A stretch of DNA of 64,000 nt. It comes from Johnsonella sp. (lineage in GTDB: Bacteria > Bacillota > Clostridia > Lachnospirales > Lachnospiraceae). The stretch is taken from NCBI GenBank assembly GCA_030529445.1, contig JAUMWW010000005.1, positions 1 through 64,000 of the forward strand, read 5' to 3'. The notes under the pieces were generated by a model that did not search any database, was not told the origin of the DNA, and worked only from the letters and a program-made list of their open reading frames with translations. Below, piece after piece: positions 26,111 through 35,046 of this stretch; position 1 is the stretch's first letter, and every line of letters starts with the position of its first letter. The translations under genes and the position numbers were made by a program.

Positions 26111-28228
26111 ATGATGGAAACAGGGAAGGTAGACGAATTATTCGGCTGCAATGTGTTCAACGATGCCGCCATGCAGAAGCATCTGCCCAAAGAGGTATAC
26201 AGGAAGCTGAAGCAGACGATAGAGGAAGGCGCGGAGCTGGAAGCGAGCATCGCGGGAATTGTTGCGCATGCGATGAAGGAATGGGCAATCGGCAAGGGGG
26301 CAACGCATTATACGCATTGGTTTCAGCCCCTCAACGGAGTAACGGCGGAAAAGCATGATGCATTTATCTCCGCGCCCAGTCCGGAAGGAAAGGTGATTCT
26401 GGAATTTTCCGGGAAAGAGCTGATCAGAGGAGAGCCCGATGCATCCAGCTTTCCGACGGGAGGACTCAGAGCGACCTTTGAGGCGAGGGGCTATACCGCA
26501 TGGGATTGCACCTCTCCGGCGTTTTTGAGAAAGGATGCGCTCGGGGTTACGCTCTGCATCCCTACGGCGTTTTGCTCATATAAGGGAGAGGCTTTGGACA
26601 GAAAAACTCCCCTGCTCAGATCCATGCAGGCGATCGATACGCAGGCGCTGCGCATTCTTCGGCTTTTCGGCAATACGAGAGCCAAAAGAGTGGTGCCCAG
26701 CGTAGGGGCGGAGCAGGAGTATTTTATCGTAGACAGGGATAAGTACTTAAAGCGCAAGGATCTGATCTATGCGGGAAGAACCCTCTTCGGTGCGATGCCG
26801 CCGAAGGGGCAGGAGATGGACGACCATTATTTCGGCACGATCAGAGCGAGAGTCGCAGCATATATGAATGAGATGAATTACGAGCTTTGGAAGCTCGGTG
26901 TTCCCTCAAAGACGCAGCATAACGAAGCGGCGCCTTCTCAGCATGAGCTTGCCCCCGTATATGAGCAGGTCAATGTGGCTGCGGATCATAATCAGCTCGT
27001 TATGGAGACGATGAAGAGGATTGCCGATGCACAGGGGCTGCACTGCCTGCTGCATGAAAAGCCGTTTGCGGGAGTCAACGGCTCCGGAAAGCATAATAAC
27101 TGGTCGCTCTTAAGCGATGACGGAATCAATATGCTCAACCCCGGAGATACGCCGCATGAAAATATACAGTTTTTGCTCGTGCTCGCCTGCATCCTGAGGG
27201 CGGTAGACCGCCATGCGGATCTTTTGCGGGAGACGGCTGCAGCGCTTGGCAACGATGAGAGGCTGGGAGCCAATGAAGCCCCTCCGGCGATTATCTCCGT
27301 CTTTCTCGGAGAACAGCTCGAGGACGTTATCGATCAGCTCTGCTCGACAGGGCTTGCCACGCATTCAAAGCGGGGCGGAATGCTCAAGACGGGAGTGGCG
27401 ACGCTTCCGGATTTTGAAAAGGATGCGACCGACAGAAACAGGACCTCTCCCTTCGCCTTTACCAATAATAAGTTTGAATTTCGCATGCTCGGTTCTTCGG
27501 AATCCATTTCTTCGGCAAATGCGGTGCTCAACACCATCGTTGCCGAAAGCTTCATGGAGGCGGCGGATGAGCTGGAAAAGGCAAAGAATCTGGAAGAGGC
27601 GGTGCATGATCTGATCAAGAGGATGTTCTGCGAGCATAGGAGGATTATCTTCAACGGCAACGGATATTCCGATGAATGGGTCGAGGAGGCAAAAAGAAGA
27701 GGGCTTCCCAATATACCGAGCACGGTTCATGCGATACCGGCTCTGGCAACCGAAAAATCGGTTAAGCTTTTTGAAAAATTCGGTGTATATACCAGAGCGG
27801 AGCTGGAGTCCAGAGTGGAAATCGAATTTGAATCCTATGCAAAGGCGGTCAATATCGAGGCGAAGACGATGCTCAATATGGCGGGAAAATCGCTGATCCC
27901 CGCCGTGATCCGCTATATCACCTTTCTTGCGGATTCCGTAAACGCGGTCAAAAGCGCATCACAAAAGGCGGATATTTCTGTGCAGGAGGAAATTTTGATT
28001 GCCTGCAGCCAAGAGCTTTCCGCTGCAAGAAAGGCGTATAAGGAGCTGGAGAATGAGCTCGGGGCAACGGCAAAGATTGCGGGCGCAAAGGAAAGAGCGC
28101 TCTCCTTCTATACGAAGGTGATTCCTCTGATGAAAGCGCTCAGAGAGCCCATCGACCGGCTAGAAATGATGGTGGATAAGGACTGCTGGCCCATCCCCAG
28201 CTATGGAGACCTGATGTTTGAGATCTGA
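26111..28228 (+). CDS. glnN: Glutamine synthetase type III
   Basis: 705 residues, the size of GSIII and far longer than GSI (about 440-470). It makes glutamine from glutamate, ammonium and ATP. Family signatures are the N-terminal [38 protein letters not shown], the catalytic [10 protein letters not shown], the nucleotide/glutamate region [25 protein letters not shown] (read in parts) and [22 protein letters not shown] occurs in Bacteroidetes, cyanobacteria and Clostridia. The start is ATG 26111 or the next codon; GGGAAGG lies 10 bases upstream. No glnR or nif genes are near. Confidence 0.95.
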   Translation: MMETGKVDELFGCNVFNDAAMQKHLPKEVYRKLKQTIEEGAELEASIAGIVAHAMKEWAIGKGATHYTHWFQPLNGVTAEKHDAFISAPSPEGKVILEFSGKELIRGEPDASSFPTGGLRATFEARGYTAWDCTSPAFLRKDALGVTLCIPTAFCSYKGEALDRKTPLLRSMQAIDTQALRILRLFGNTRAKRVVPSVGAEQEYFIVDRDKYLKRKDLIYAGRTLFGAMPPKGQEMDDHYFGTIRARVAAYMNEMNYELWKLGVPSKTQHNEAAPSQHELAPVYEQVNVAADHNQLVMETMKRIADAQGLHCLLHEKPFAGVNGSGKHNNWSLLSDDGINMLNPGDTPHENIQFLLVLACILRAVDRHADLLRETAAALGNDERLGANEAPPAIISVFLGEQLEDVIDQLCSTGLATHSKRGGMLKTGVATLPDFEKDATDRNRTSPFAFTNNKFEFRMLGSSESISSANAVLNTIVAESFMEAADELEKAKNLEEAVHDLIKRMFCEHRRIIFNGNGYSDEWVEEAKRRGLPNIPSTVHAIPALATEKSVKLFEKFGVYTRAELESRVEIEFESYAKAVNIEAKTMLNMAGKSLIPAVIRYITFLADSVNAVKSASQKADISVQEEILIACSQELSAARKAYKELENELGATAKIAGAKERALSFYTKVIPLMKALREPIDRLEMMVDKDCWPIPSYGDLMFEI

Positions 28229-28305
28229 TCTTTTTGGGGATCGACTAAGAAAGATAAGAAACCGAAGATTTCTTTCGGAACAATCTGAGAAAGGAGGAAT
28301 TGTTA

Positions 28306-28686
28306 ATGAAAGAACTTTTAAAAAACCGGGAATACAAAACATTGCTGAGGGGAGAAGTTTTCCTCATTCTTACGGCACTGCTTTTGAGGATCGCAAAGCC
28401 GGTCCTAGAAGGAAGCCTCGGAGGAGGAGATTTTCCCTGGGCAAATCAGCTCGGTGCAATTATGTTTTTCATCGCGATGATCGCATTTGTTTTGGAAAGG
28501 ATGATGAAGCTTCCCTTCTTTTACGGAAGAAGCCAAAGCGGGGGATCGAACGCAAATTCCTTTTTTGTCTTTGCGGTAGCGATTAATTGCTTTAGCCTGA
28601 GCATCGGCGGATTTGCGCTTCTTCTTTTTGCAACGGTGCTGATTCTGGCTGCGACATTTATGCTCATCCATAGGATCAGATGCTGA
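28306..28686 (+). CDS. Small membrane protein of unknown function
   Basis: 126 residues, no family recognised. Four hydrophobic helices are likely: VFLILTALLLRIAKPV near 18-33, AIMFFIAMIAFVLERMM near 51-67, and two between 85 and 122 (FFVFAVAINCFSLSI; ALLLFATVLILAATFMLI). AAGGAGG lies 8 bases before ATG 28306; a TTG at 28300 is too close to it. It follows glnN by 77 bases and is closed by the terminator at 28747. Its role cannot be inferred. Confidence 0.78.
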   Translation: MKELLKNREYKTLLRGEVFLILTALLLRIAKPVLEGSLGGGDFPWANQLGAIMFFIAMIAFVLERMMKLPFFYGRSQSGGSNANSFFVFAVAINCFSLSIGGFALLLFATVLILAATFMLIHRIRC

Positions 28687-28746
28687 AGAAGGGGCACTTG
28701 ATCCGGAGCGGAAGAAAGAGTAAGAAATAAGAAGAATTCATGAAAT

Positions 28747-28812
28747 AAAAAAGGAGAGAAATATCCCCAAGCTTAATGCCTTGCCAAAGCGGCGGATGTT
28801 TCCTCCTTTTTT
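28747..28812 (+). terminator. Large terminator before cardiolipin synthase
   Basis: AAAAAAGGAG pairs with CTCCTTTTTT, then GAAA/TTTC and ATCC/GGAT pair inside. The top loop holds GCCTTG...GCGGC. T-runs on one side and A-runs on the other allow it to work in both directions. Confidence 0.8.
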
Positions 28813-28826
28813 CCTTAATGCTTTTC

Positions 28827-28835
28827 TGATATAAT
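28827..28835 (+). promoter_or_regulatory. Promoter of cardiolipin synthase gene
   Basis: Extended -10 TGATATAAT with no recognisable -35 (the T-run of the terminator occupies it), 51 bases before the gene. Confidence 0.5.
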
Positions 28836-28886
28836 AAAACGGAAAAACAAACTGTCCGGGACCGGAAAGAGAGGGAGGCAAAGAAG

Positions 28887-30464
28887 ATGAGCGAGATGCT
28901 GAAAAAGGATGGAGTGATCCGTCTTGCCGATAAAAAGACCGGTATTTTAGCCATGGTATTCAGCAGGATGAGTCTGGTGCTCCTGCTTTTGGGAGTGCAG
29001 CTTTTTCTGCTTTTCAGCGTGTTTTTATGGTTTCGCGGATATCTGCCTCAGATTTTCGGAGGAACGCTTGCCTTCACCTTTGTGATGGTGCTTTATCTGG
29101 TCAACAGCGAGCTTGACCCGACCGGAAAGATTACCTGGCTGATCATCGTCATGCTCGTGCCCTTTTTCGGGGCGGCATTTTATTGGTTTACCCAGGCGGA
29201 TCTCGGGCATAGGCTGATGAAGAAAAGGCTTTTGCATATTCTGAATATCAGCAGAAACAGGATTCCTCAGGAGGAGGAAAGCGCGCGGGAGATCCGGAAA
29301 GCAAATCCGGAGAGCTATGCACTGCACAGATTTATCAATCGGACGGGATGCTATCCGATTTATCGGAATACAAGTGTCGAATTTTTTGCGCTCGGGGAGG
29401 ATAAGTTTGAGCGCATGCTGGAAGAGCTGGAGAAGGCGAAGCATTTTATTTTTATGGAGTATTTTATCATTGCCGAAGGGCTGATGTGGGGCAGGATTTT
29501 GGAGGTGCTTGCGAGGAAGGCGACCGAGGGGGTAGAGGTCAGGGTAATGTATGACGGAACCTGCGAGTTTGCGCTGCTTCCCCATGATTATCCGAAGCGC
29601 CTTGCGGCGCTGGGAATCAAAGCAAAGGTCTTTTCTCGCCTTGCTCCGGTGATCTCCACCCATTATAATTACAGGGATCACAGAAAGATTTTGGTCATAG
29701 ACGGAAATACGGCATTTAACGGAGGGGTAAATATAGGAGATGAATACATCAACAAAAGATCCCCCTTCGGGCATTGGAAGGATACCGCGCTGATGCTGAA
29801 GGGAGATGCGGTAAGAAGCTTTACCCTGATGTTTTTGCAGCTCTGGAATATTACGGAAAGAGCGGAGGATTTCGGCAGCTATCTCTCTTACGATCCCGGC
29901 TCTCATCCGCAGGCAAAGGGCTTTGTAATGCCTTATTCGGATATTCCCTTGGATCGGGAAAGGGTCGGGGAGATGGTTTATATCGATATGCTCAACAGAG
30001 CGCAGCGCTATGTGCATATTATGACGCCTTATCTGATCCTGGATGCGGAACTGGAAAACGCATTGAAATTTGCGGCGATGAGGGGGGTGGAGGTTAAGAT
30101 CATCCTCCCCGGAATTCCGGATAAAAAGCCGGTATACGCTCTGGCAAAGACCCATTTTGCGGCGCTGATCTCTGCGGGAATTAAGATCTATCTCTATACT
30201 CCCGGCTTTATCCATGCGAAGGAATTCATCAGCGACGATAATAAGGCGGTGGTGGGAACGATCAATCTTGATTATCGGAGCCTCTACCATCATTTTGAAT
30301 GTGCAAGCTATATGTACGAAACGGAATGCATAGCCGACATCGAGAGGGATTTCCTCGAAACTCTCGAAAAATCCCGGCTTGTCGGCATAGAGGAGCTGAA
30401 CAAAAGAAGCTTGGGAGAAAAACTGGTGGGAATTGTACTTAAGAGCCTCGCTCCGCTTTTATAG
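28887..30464 (+). CDS. cls: Cardiolipin synthase (phospholipase D family)
   Basis: 525 residues. Two to three N-terminal membrane helices (about 30-55, 62-80, 84-103) are followed by two PLD domains. The HxKxxxxD motifs are DHRKILVIDGNTAFNGG (near 265) and IHAKEFISDDNKAVVGTINLD (near 440, read with its GxxN). The enzyme joins two phosphatidylglycerol molecules into cardiolipin and releases glycerol, at the membrane. GAGGGAGG precedes the ATG. Later genes (AI-2E family, CPBP, glycosyltransferase, PAP2, diacylglycerol kinase) make this a membrane-lipid-rich stretch. Confidence 0.94.
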   Translation: MSEMLKKDGVIRLADKKTGILAMVFSRMSLVLLLLGVQLFLLFSVFLWFRGYLPQIFGGTLAFTFVMVLYLVNSELDPTGKITWLIIVMLVPFFGAAFYWFTQADLGHRLMKKRLLHILNISRNRIPQEEESAREIRKANPESYALHRFINRTGCYPIYRNTSVEFFALGEDKFERMLEELEKAKHFIFMEYFIIAEGLMWGRILEVLARKATEGVEVRVMYDGTCEFALLPHDYPKRLAALGIKAKVFSRLAPVISTHYNYRDHRKILVIDGNTAFNGGVNIGDEYINKRSPFGHWKDTALMLKGDAVRSFTLMFLQLWNITERAEDFGSYLSYDPGSHPQAKGFVMPYSDIPLDRERVGEMVYIDMLNRAQRYVHIMTPYLILDAELENALKFAAMRGVEVKIILPGIPDKKPVYALAKTHFAALISAGIKIYLYTPGFIHAKEFISDDNKAVVGTINLDYRSLYHHFECASYMYETECIADIERDFLETLEKSRLVGIEELNKRSLGEKLVGIVLKSLAPLL

Positions 30465-30508
30465 GATGTGGAGCCGGTGAAATAAGACAGATTCGGAAAG
30501 GCAAGCAT

Positions 30509-31693
30509 ATGATTTTGGACAAGAAGACCTGTATAAGAGCGGGAATTACCGCAGTGCTCACCTATCTGGCGATTCATTACTGGAGTCTGCTGGCTTCTTT
30601 TCTTTGGATCGGAGTAAAGGCGGGGACTCCTCTCTTTTTGGGAGCGGTGCTCGCATACATCATCAATATACCGATGAGTTTCTTTGAAAGGCAGAGCAGG
30701 AAAATGGAAGACAGATTCCAAAGAAAGCTTCCGGATTCTCTCAGAAGATCGCTCTGCATACTTTTGGCTCTGCTGAGTATTTTTTGCATCGTGATCATTA
30801 TAATGTATATGATTATCCCGGAACTTAGCGCAAGCATCAGGCTGATTATCCGGAATGCGCCGCAGGCTCTGGCGGGGATGGAGAGCTGGCTGGAAGAAAA
30901 TATCGATATAGAAAAGCTGCTCGGAAAGGGAGAAGAAGTCCGGGTAGGGCTTCCTTCCGGAGCGCAAGGGGCAAAGAACCTCGATTGGAATGCCTATGTC
31001 AATAAGGCGGTGCAATATTTCATATCGGGAATCGGCGCAACGATGAATTCTCTGATGAAATTCATCCTTTCCGCATTTTCCTTTGCGCTTACGGCATTGA
31101 TTGCACTGATCTTCGCTCTTTATCTTATCATGGGAAAGGAAAAATTGAAAAAGCAGATCAGCCTGATTTTGGATGTATATCTCGGAGAGAAGGCGGAGAG
31201 AAGGGTGATTTATATCGCAAAAACCTTTCACTGCGCATTTCACCGCTTTATCGTCGGGCAGTGCATTGAGGCGATGATCTTGGGAATTCTCTGTATGGGA
31301 GGGATGCTGATCTTCAGATTCCCCTATGCGAGCATGATAGGGAGCCTTGTCGGATTTACCGCATTGATCCCGGTTGCCGGCGCATACATCGGGATGATCG
31401 TCGGGGCTTTGATGATTTTTACGCTTTCTCCGATCAGGGCATTGTTTTTTATTCTTTATCTGATGATTTTGCAGCAGATCGAAAACAATCTCATTTATCC
31501 CAGAGTCGTAGGCTCTTCGATCGGATTGCCGGGGATATGGGTGATGGCTTCGGTAACCATAGGAGGAAGCGTCCTCGGAGTCATCGGCATGCTTTTGGGA
31601 GTACCTACGGCAGCCGCTCTGTATAAGATGATTAAAGAGGATGTGAAGCAGAGAAAGGAAGAGGAAGAGAGGCGGGAGATTGAGCGCGCTTAA
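30509..31693 (+). CDS. AI-2E family transporter (PerM/YdiK type)
   Basis: 394 residues with about eight membrane helices. There is an N-terminal pair (SLLASFLWIGVKAGTPLFLGAVLAYIIN), a soluble insertion around 110-165, and the family's C-terminal signature region LVGFTALIPVAGAYIGMIVGAL and IENNLIYPRVVGSSIGLPGIWV. The family was named for export of autoinducer-2, but members also act as sodium/proton antiporters, so the substrate is open. It starts 44 bases after cls and may be co-transcribed. Confidence 0.9.
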   Translation: MILDKKTCIRAGITAVLTYLAIHYWSLLASFLWIGVKAGTPLFLGAVLAYIINIPMSFFERQSRKMEDRFQRKLPDSLRRSLCILLALLSIFCIVIIIMYMIIPELSASIRLIIRNAPQALAGMESWLEENIDIEKLLGKGEEVRVGLPSGAQGAKNLDWNAYVNKAVQYFISGIGATMNSLMKFILSAFSFALTALIALIFALYLIMGKEKLKKQISLILDVYLGEKAERRVIYIAKTFHCAFHRFIVGQCIEAMILGILCMGGMLIFRFPYASMIGSLVGFTALIPVAGAYIGMIVGALMIFTLSPIRALFFILYLMILQQIENNLIYPRVVGSSIGLPGIWVMASVTIGGSVLGVIGMLLGVPTAAALYKMIKEDVKQRKEEEERREIERA

Positions 31694-31700
31694 TATTTGC

Positions 31701-31729
31701 TGGAAAAAAATCTTTTCATTGGGTATAAT
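31701..31729 (+). promoter_or_regulatory. Promoter of the CPBP protease gene
   Basis: TGGAAA (31701-31706), 17 bases, TATAAT (31724-31729), 48 bases before the start codon. Confidence 0.6.
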
Positions 31730-31776
31730 AGATTTTATCGAGTTCGGAATCATGGGATACAGAAAGGATTTGATCG

Positions 31777-32652
31777 ATGAAGAAATTGTTTAAAGTGATT
31801 TGGAGTTGCCTTTATCCTATACTGATTTATGTTTTGCTTGCCTTTGTCGTGGTTTTTGCCGCAGAATTTCTTTTTCAAGATGCCATGGGAGCGATGATGA
31901 TAACGGGAATTGCCGCAGTGGCGGGGTTTCCGGTCATGCTCGGTTTTTTTATGGCAGACAATAAAAAGGAAGGGATTCGAATTTCGGATTATTTCAGAGA
32001 AACGAAAATAAGCGATTATCTGATGATTGCGGCAGCCGGAGCGGGAACGGCAATCGTTCTCAATATGGTGATCGTATCGAGCGGAATCAGCCGATATGAC
32101 GAGGGTTTTACTCAGATGAGCGAAATGATTCGCGCGGAAGGCTGGATTGTGCTGATGCCGATGGCAGGCGTTATTATACCGATTGCGGAAGAGCTGATTT
32201 TCAGAGCGCTGATCTATAAGCGGCTGCGCAGTGCATACGGCGTCGGCTTTGCGCTCTTTATTTCCGCTTTATGCTTCGGCATTTTTCACGGCAATCTTAT
32301 TCAGGGTGTTTATGCATTTCTGCTCGGGCTGCTGCTTGCTCTGATTTATGAAAAATGGGAGAATATATGCCTTTGCATGCTCTATCATATCGCGGCAAAT
32401 ACGGCGACGCTCAGCTTGGCGTTTTTTTCCGAAACTATAGGAAAAAGCGCGTTGGATTCGGTTTTCAGCAAGGCTTATGCCCTAGCATTTCTGATTTTTT
32501 TTGTTTTATGCATTCTTTTTTCGATTCTCGGTATCATCCATATTCTGCGGCATAAAAAAGCGGAGATTTTATCGGAGGAAAGAAAAGAGGAGCAGGAGAT
32601 GTTTATAGAAGATATTTTGGAAGCAAAAAGCGGACTTTGTGAAGAAGATTAA
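31777..32652 (+). CDS. CPBP family intramembrane glutamic protease
   Basis: 291 residues with seven to eight membrane helices. The CPBP (Abi, Rce1-like) motifs are in order: EELIFRALIYKRL (EExxxR), FGIFHGNLIQGVYAFLLG (FxxxH) and MLYHIAANTATL (HxxxN/B-type). Such proteins cleave substrates within the membrane or protect against bacteriocins; targets are unknown. The polar 40-residue tail is rich in Glu. It lies in its own transcription unit, possibly with the glycosyltransferase 42 bases downstream. Confidence 0.9.
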   Translation: MKKLFKVIWSCLYPILIYVLLAFVVVFAAEFLFQDAMGAMMITGIAAVAGFPVMLGFFMADNKKEGIRISDYFRETKISDYLMIAAAGAGTAIVLNMVIVSSGISRYDEGFTQMSEMIRAEGWIVLMPMAGVIIPIAEELIFRALIYKRLRSAYGVGFALFISALCFGIFHGNLIQGVYAFLLGLLLALIYEKWENICLCMLYHIAANTATLSLAFFSETIGKSALDSVFSKAYALAFLIFFVLCILFSILGIIHILRHKKAEILSEERKEEQEMFIEDILEAKSGLCEED

Positions 32653-32693
32653 TGGAGAGGATTTAAAATACTAATATCCGGAGGTAAATAGAG

Positions 32694-33716
32694 TTGAAGA
32701 TTTTAAGCATAGCGGTTCCCTGCTATCATTCCGCAGCCTATATGGGACGATGCATAGACACGCTGCTCAAGGGCGGAGAGGATGTGGAGATCCTGATTGT
32801 CAATGACGGTTCATTCAGAGATGAGACGGGGAAAATAGCCGATGAATACGAAAAAAAACATCCGACGATCTGCAAGGCGATACATAAGGAAAACGGAGGG
32901 CACGGAGATGCGGTCTATGAGGGCTTGAAGGCTGCAAGCGGAGTGTTTTTCAAGGTAGTGGATTCGGATGACTGGGTAGATTATGATTCCTATATGAAGA
33001 TTTTGGAAAAGCTCAGATATTTTGCCAATCAGTCCGAGACGGTGCTGGATATGATGATCAGCAATTTCGTCTATGAAAAAGAGGGAGCGGAGAATAAGAA
33101 GGTGATGAGCTATAAGAAGGTGCTCCCGATCGATCAGGTAATCGGCTGGAAGGATATCGGAAGATTCCTGCCGGGGCAGTATATCCTGATGCATTCCGTA
33201 ATCTATCGCAGAGAGCTTCTGCTGGAATGCGATCTTCGCCTCCCCAAGCATACCTTCTATGTCGATAATATATTTGTGTATTACCCGCTGCCCCATGTAA
33301 AGACGCTTTATTATATGGATGTAAATTTCTACAGATACCATATAGGAAGGGAAGATCAGTCCGTCAATGAGGAAGTCATGATAGGAAGGATCGATCAGCA
33401 GCTTACGGTAACCAAGCTCATGCTGGATTATTATAACCCGTATAAGATCGAAAACAGGAAGCTCAGAAGGTATATGATACTTTATCTCGAAATTATGATG
33501 GTGATCTGCTCCATACTTGCGATCAAATCGGGAACGGAAGAGAATCTCAAGAAAAAGAAGGAAATATGGAGGCATCTGAGAAAGCATAATCCGAAGCTCT
33601 TTTTAAGAATCCGATGGGGATTTCTGGGACAGAGCGTAAACCTCTTCGGCAAGGCGGGAAGAAGCGTCTCCATCATGGGCTATAAGATTGCGCAGAAATT
33701 TTACGGATTTAATTAA
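32694..33716 (+). CDS. Family 2 glycosyltransferase
   Basis: 340 residues. The GT-A fold opens directly with LSIAVPCYHSAAYMGRCIDTLL, then VEILIVNDGSFRDET (first Asp pair), KENGGHGDAVYEGLKAA and the metal site VVDSDDWVDYDSY. No membrane helices are present, so it is cytoplasmic or peripheral. It adds a sugar to an unknown acceptor, perhaps a lipid or cell-wall polymer. The start is TTG 32694, supported by CCGGAGG upstream. A perfect terminator closes the unit. Confidence 0.9.
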   Translation: MKILSIAVPCYHSAAYMGRCIDTLLKGGEDVEILIVNDGSFRDETGKIADEYEKKHPTICKAIHKENGGHGDAVYEGLKAASGVFFKVVDSDDWVDYDSYMKILEKLRYFANQSETVLDMMISNFVYEKEGAENKKVMSYKKVLPIDQVIGWKDIGRFLPGQYILMHSVIYRRELLLECDLRLPKHTFYVDNIFVYYPLPHVKTLYYMDVNFYRYHIGREDQSVNEEVMIGRIDQQLTVTKLMLDYYNPYKIENRKLRRYMILYLEIMMVICSILAIKSGTEENLKKKKEIWRHLRKHNPKLFLRIRWGFLGQSVNLFGKAGRSVSIMGYKIAQKFYGFN

Positions 33717-33740
33717 AAAGCGCGTTGGATGGCATATCTT

Positions 33741-33787
33741 AAAAATGCGTTTCTCAGGGCTTGATTCCCTGAGAAACGCATTTTTTT
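33741..33787 (+). terminator. Bidirectional terminator between converging genes
   Basis: A perfect 19-bp stem (33741-33759 with 33767-33785) has a CTTGATT loop. It starts with AAAAA and ends with TTTTTTT, so it serves the glycosyltransferase gene on the plus strand and the PAP2 gene on the minus strand. Confidence 0.95.
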
Positions 33788-33804
33788 CTAAATATAAAGA
33801 GAAA

Positions 33805-34476
33805 TCAGACTGCGGGCTCCCTGCCTTTTTCGGTGCTCTCCTCCGTTTCGGAAACCCCTCCGTAGATTAAAGCATACATGATCGCAGCGAGGAGGAATGC
33901 CGCCAATCCGTCAAGTACGGAATGCTGCTTCAGAAAAACGGTGGATAAGGAAATAATGATGCAGGAAAATCCTGAAAACAGGCGTACCCGAAAATGATGC
34001 TGAAAGTATTTGCTCTTCATGATCGCAATATGCGTGCCGATAGAGTTATATACATGTATGCTGGGAAAGACGTTGGTATCGGTATCGACCCGATAAATAA
34101 AGCCGACCATCTTCGTTGCCCAGTTTTTTTCGATATCCAATGCGGGGCGAAGATTCGTCCCGTTCGGGTAAATCTGGCAGATGAGCAGGCAGGTGCTCAT
34201 TCCTATCGTGATAAAAAATGCATATCGGTAAAATTCATCCCTATCCTTGAAAAAAAAGAAGAGGCATCCGACGATCATATAAATAAACCAGTAAAAATAA
34301 GGGATGACGAAGTATTCGTTAAAGGGAATCAGATCATCGAGCTTGCAGTGAATCAGATTATAGGATCTTACCACCGTTCGTTCGAGATACAGATACCATG
34401 ATACATATACGAGAGTATAGAGAAAGACCCAGGAATGGCTGTATTTTTTCCAAATCTTTCTAATTTTTTCATTCAT
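33805..34476 (-). CDS. PAP2-superfamily membrane phosphatase
   Basis: 223 residues, with six membrane helices. The acid phosphatase motifs are TNLRPALD (motif 1), VFPSIHV (motif 2, PSxH) and KQHSVLDG (motif 3, HxxxD). These enzymes remove phosphate from lipid phosphates such as phosphatidate or undecaprenyl pyrophosphate. It is the only protein gene confidently placed on the minus strand here. A good promoter (34519-34547) drives it and the shared terminator at 33741 ends it. The C-terminal tail (ETEESTEKGREPAV) is polar. Confidence 0.88.
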   Translation of the reverse strand: MNEKIRKIWKKYSHSWVFLYTLVYVSWYLYLERTVVRSYNLIHCKLDDLIPFNEYFVIPYFYWFIYMIVGCLFFFFKDRDEFYRYAFFITIGMSTCLLICQIYPNGTNLRPALDIEKNWATKMVGFIYRVDTDTNVFPSIHVYNSIGTHIAIMKSKYFQHHFRVRLFSGFSCIIISLSTVFLKQHSVLDGLAAFLLAAIMYALIYGGVSETEESTEKGREPAV

Positions 34477-34518
34477 AAATCTACCTCATGATCTTAGGTT
34501 GGATAAGAATATAAGCAT

Positions 34519-34547
34519 ATCATATACTTAAAAGAAGAAAGAGACAA
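34519..34547 (-). promoter_or_regulatory. Promoter of the PAP2 gene
   Basis: On the minus strand TTGTCT (34547-34542), 17 bases, TATGAT (34524-34519), 43 bases before the start codon. Confidence 0.65.
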
Positions 34548-34619
34548 TAAATAATTGATTAATCTAATCTTTCGAAAAGCAAAATTTCAAAAAACAAAAG
34601 GAAAGCTTGCTCTTGGGAT

Positions 34620-34649
34620 AAAAAAAAGCCTTGATTTTTCAAGGCTTTT
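34620..34649 (-). terminator. Terminator of the tRNA-Val/tRNA-Met unit
   Basis: Read on the minus strand, AAAAGCCTTGA pairs with TCAAGGCTTTT around a four-base loop and ends in a T-run. It lies immediately after tRNA-Met. Confidence 0.9.
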
Positions 34650-34652
34650 CAG

Positions 34653-34726
34653 TAGCGGAAGGGAGATTTGAACTCTCGACACCACGGGTATGAACCGTGT
34701 GCTCTAGCCAACTGAGCTATTCCGCC
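34653..34726 (-). tRNA. tRNA-Met(CAT), elongator type
   Basis: The cloverleaf is complete: acceptor GGCGGAA/TTCCGCT with discriminator A, D-arm AGCTCAGTTGGCTAGAGC, anticodon stem CACGG/CCGTG with loop TTCATAC (anticodon CAT) and a T-arm with GTTCAAATC. The acceptor G1-T72 wobble and overall sequence fit elongator rather than initiator Met; a tRNA-Ile2 with lysidine is a weaker alternative. CCA is not encoded. Confidence 0.93.
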
Positions 34727-34750
34727 ATATTTTGCGTTTTTTCGGAAAAA

Positions 34751-34823
34751 TGGGACCTATAGGGCTCGAACCTATGACCCTCTGCTTGTAAGGCAGATGC
34801 TCTCCCAGCTGAGCTAAGATCCC
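34751..34823 (-). tRNA. tRNA-Val(TAC)
   Basis: Acceptor GGGATCT/AGGTCCC with discriminator A, D-arm AGCTCAGCTGGGAGAGC, anticodon stem CTGCC/AGCAG-side with loop CTTACAA (anticodon TAC) and T-loop GGTTCGAGCC. It precedes tRNA-Met on the minus strand and shares its promoter and terminator. CCA is not encoded. Confidence 0.95.
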
Positions 34824-34843
34824 ATGACTTTTAACGCTCTGTA

Positions 34844-34872
34844 AGTATATGAAAAAAACTTCTCCTTGTCAA
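34844..34872 (-). promoter_or_regulatory. Strong promoter of the tRNA unit
   Basis: On the minus strand consensus TTGACA (34872-34867), 17 bases, TATACT (34849-34844), about 20 bases before tRNA-Val. Confidence 0.85.
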
Positions 34873-34891
34873 GAGGTTTTAAAATTCTTTA

Positions 34892-34920
34892 TTCGCTTTT
34901 CGCGCTTTATATGATATACT
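34892..34920 (+). promoter_or_regulatory. Promoter of the diacylglycerol kinase operon
   Basis: Extended -10 TGATATACT (34912-34920) with a poor -35 TTCGCT. It stands back to back with the tRNA promoter, leaving a 127-base leader before the kinase start. That leader shows no clear structure. Confidence 0.5.
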
Positions 34921-35046
34921 CTCCATGTATCGGATTCGATCCTGCTCCGGATCGCCGCAAGAATCGGAAAATTCGGAGGAATAAAGGGGGAAACTCTCTC
35001 TTTTGCCGGTCGGACGATAATATCAAGTGAAATAAAGGAGCGAAAT

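Noticed and set aside
30308-31753. Long antisense open frame opposite the AI-2E family gene
   Set aside because: Low-complexity His/Gln/Arg-rich translation typical of a shadow; the plus strand carries a clear membrane protein.
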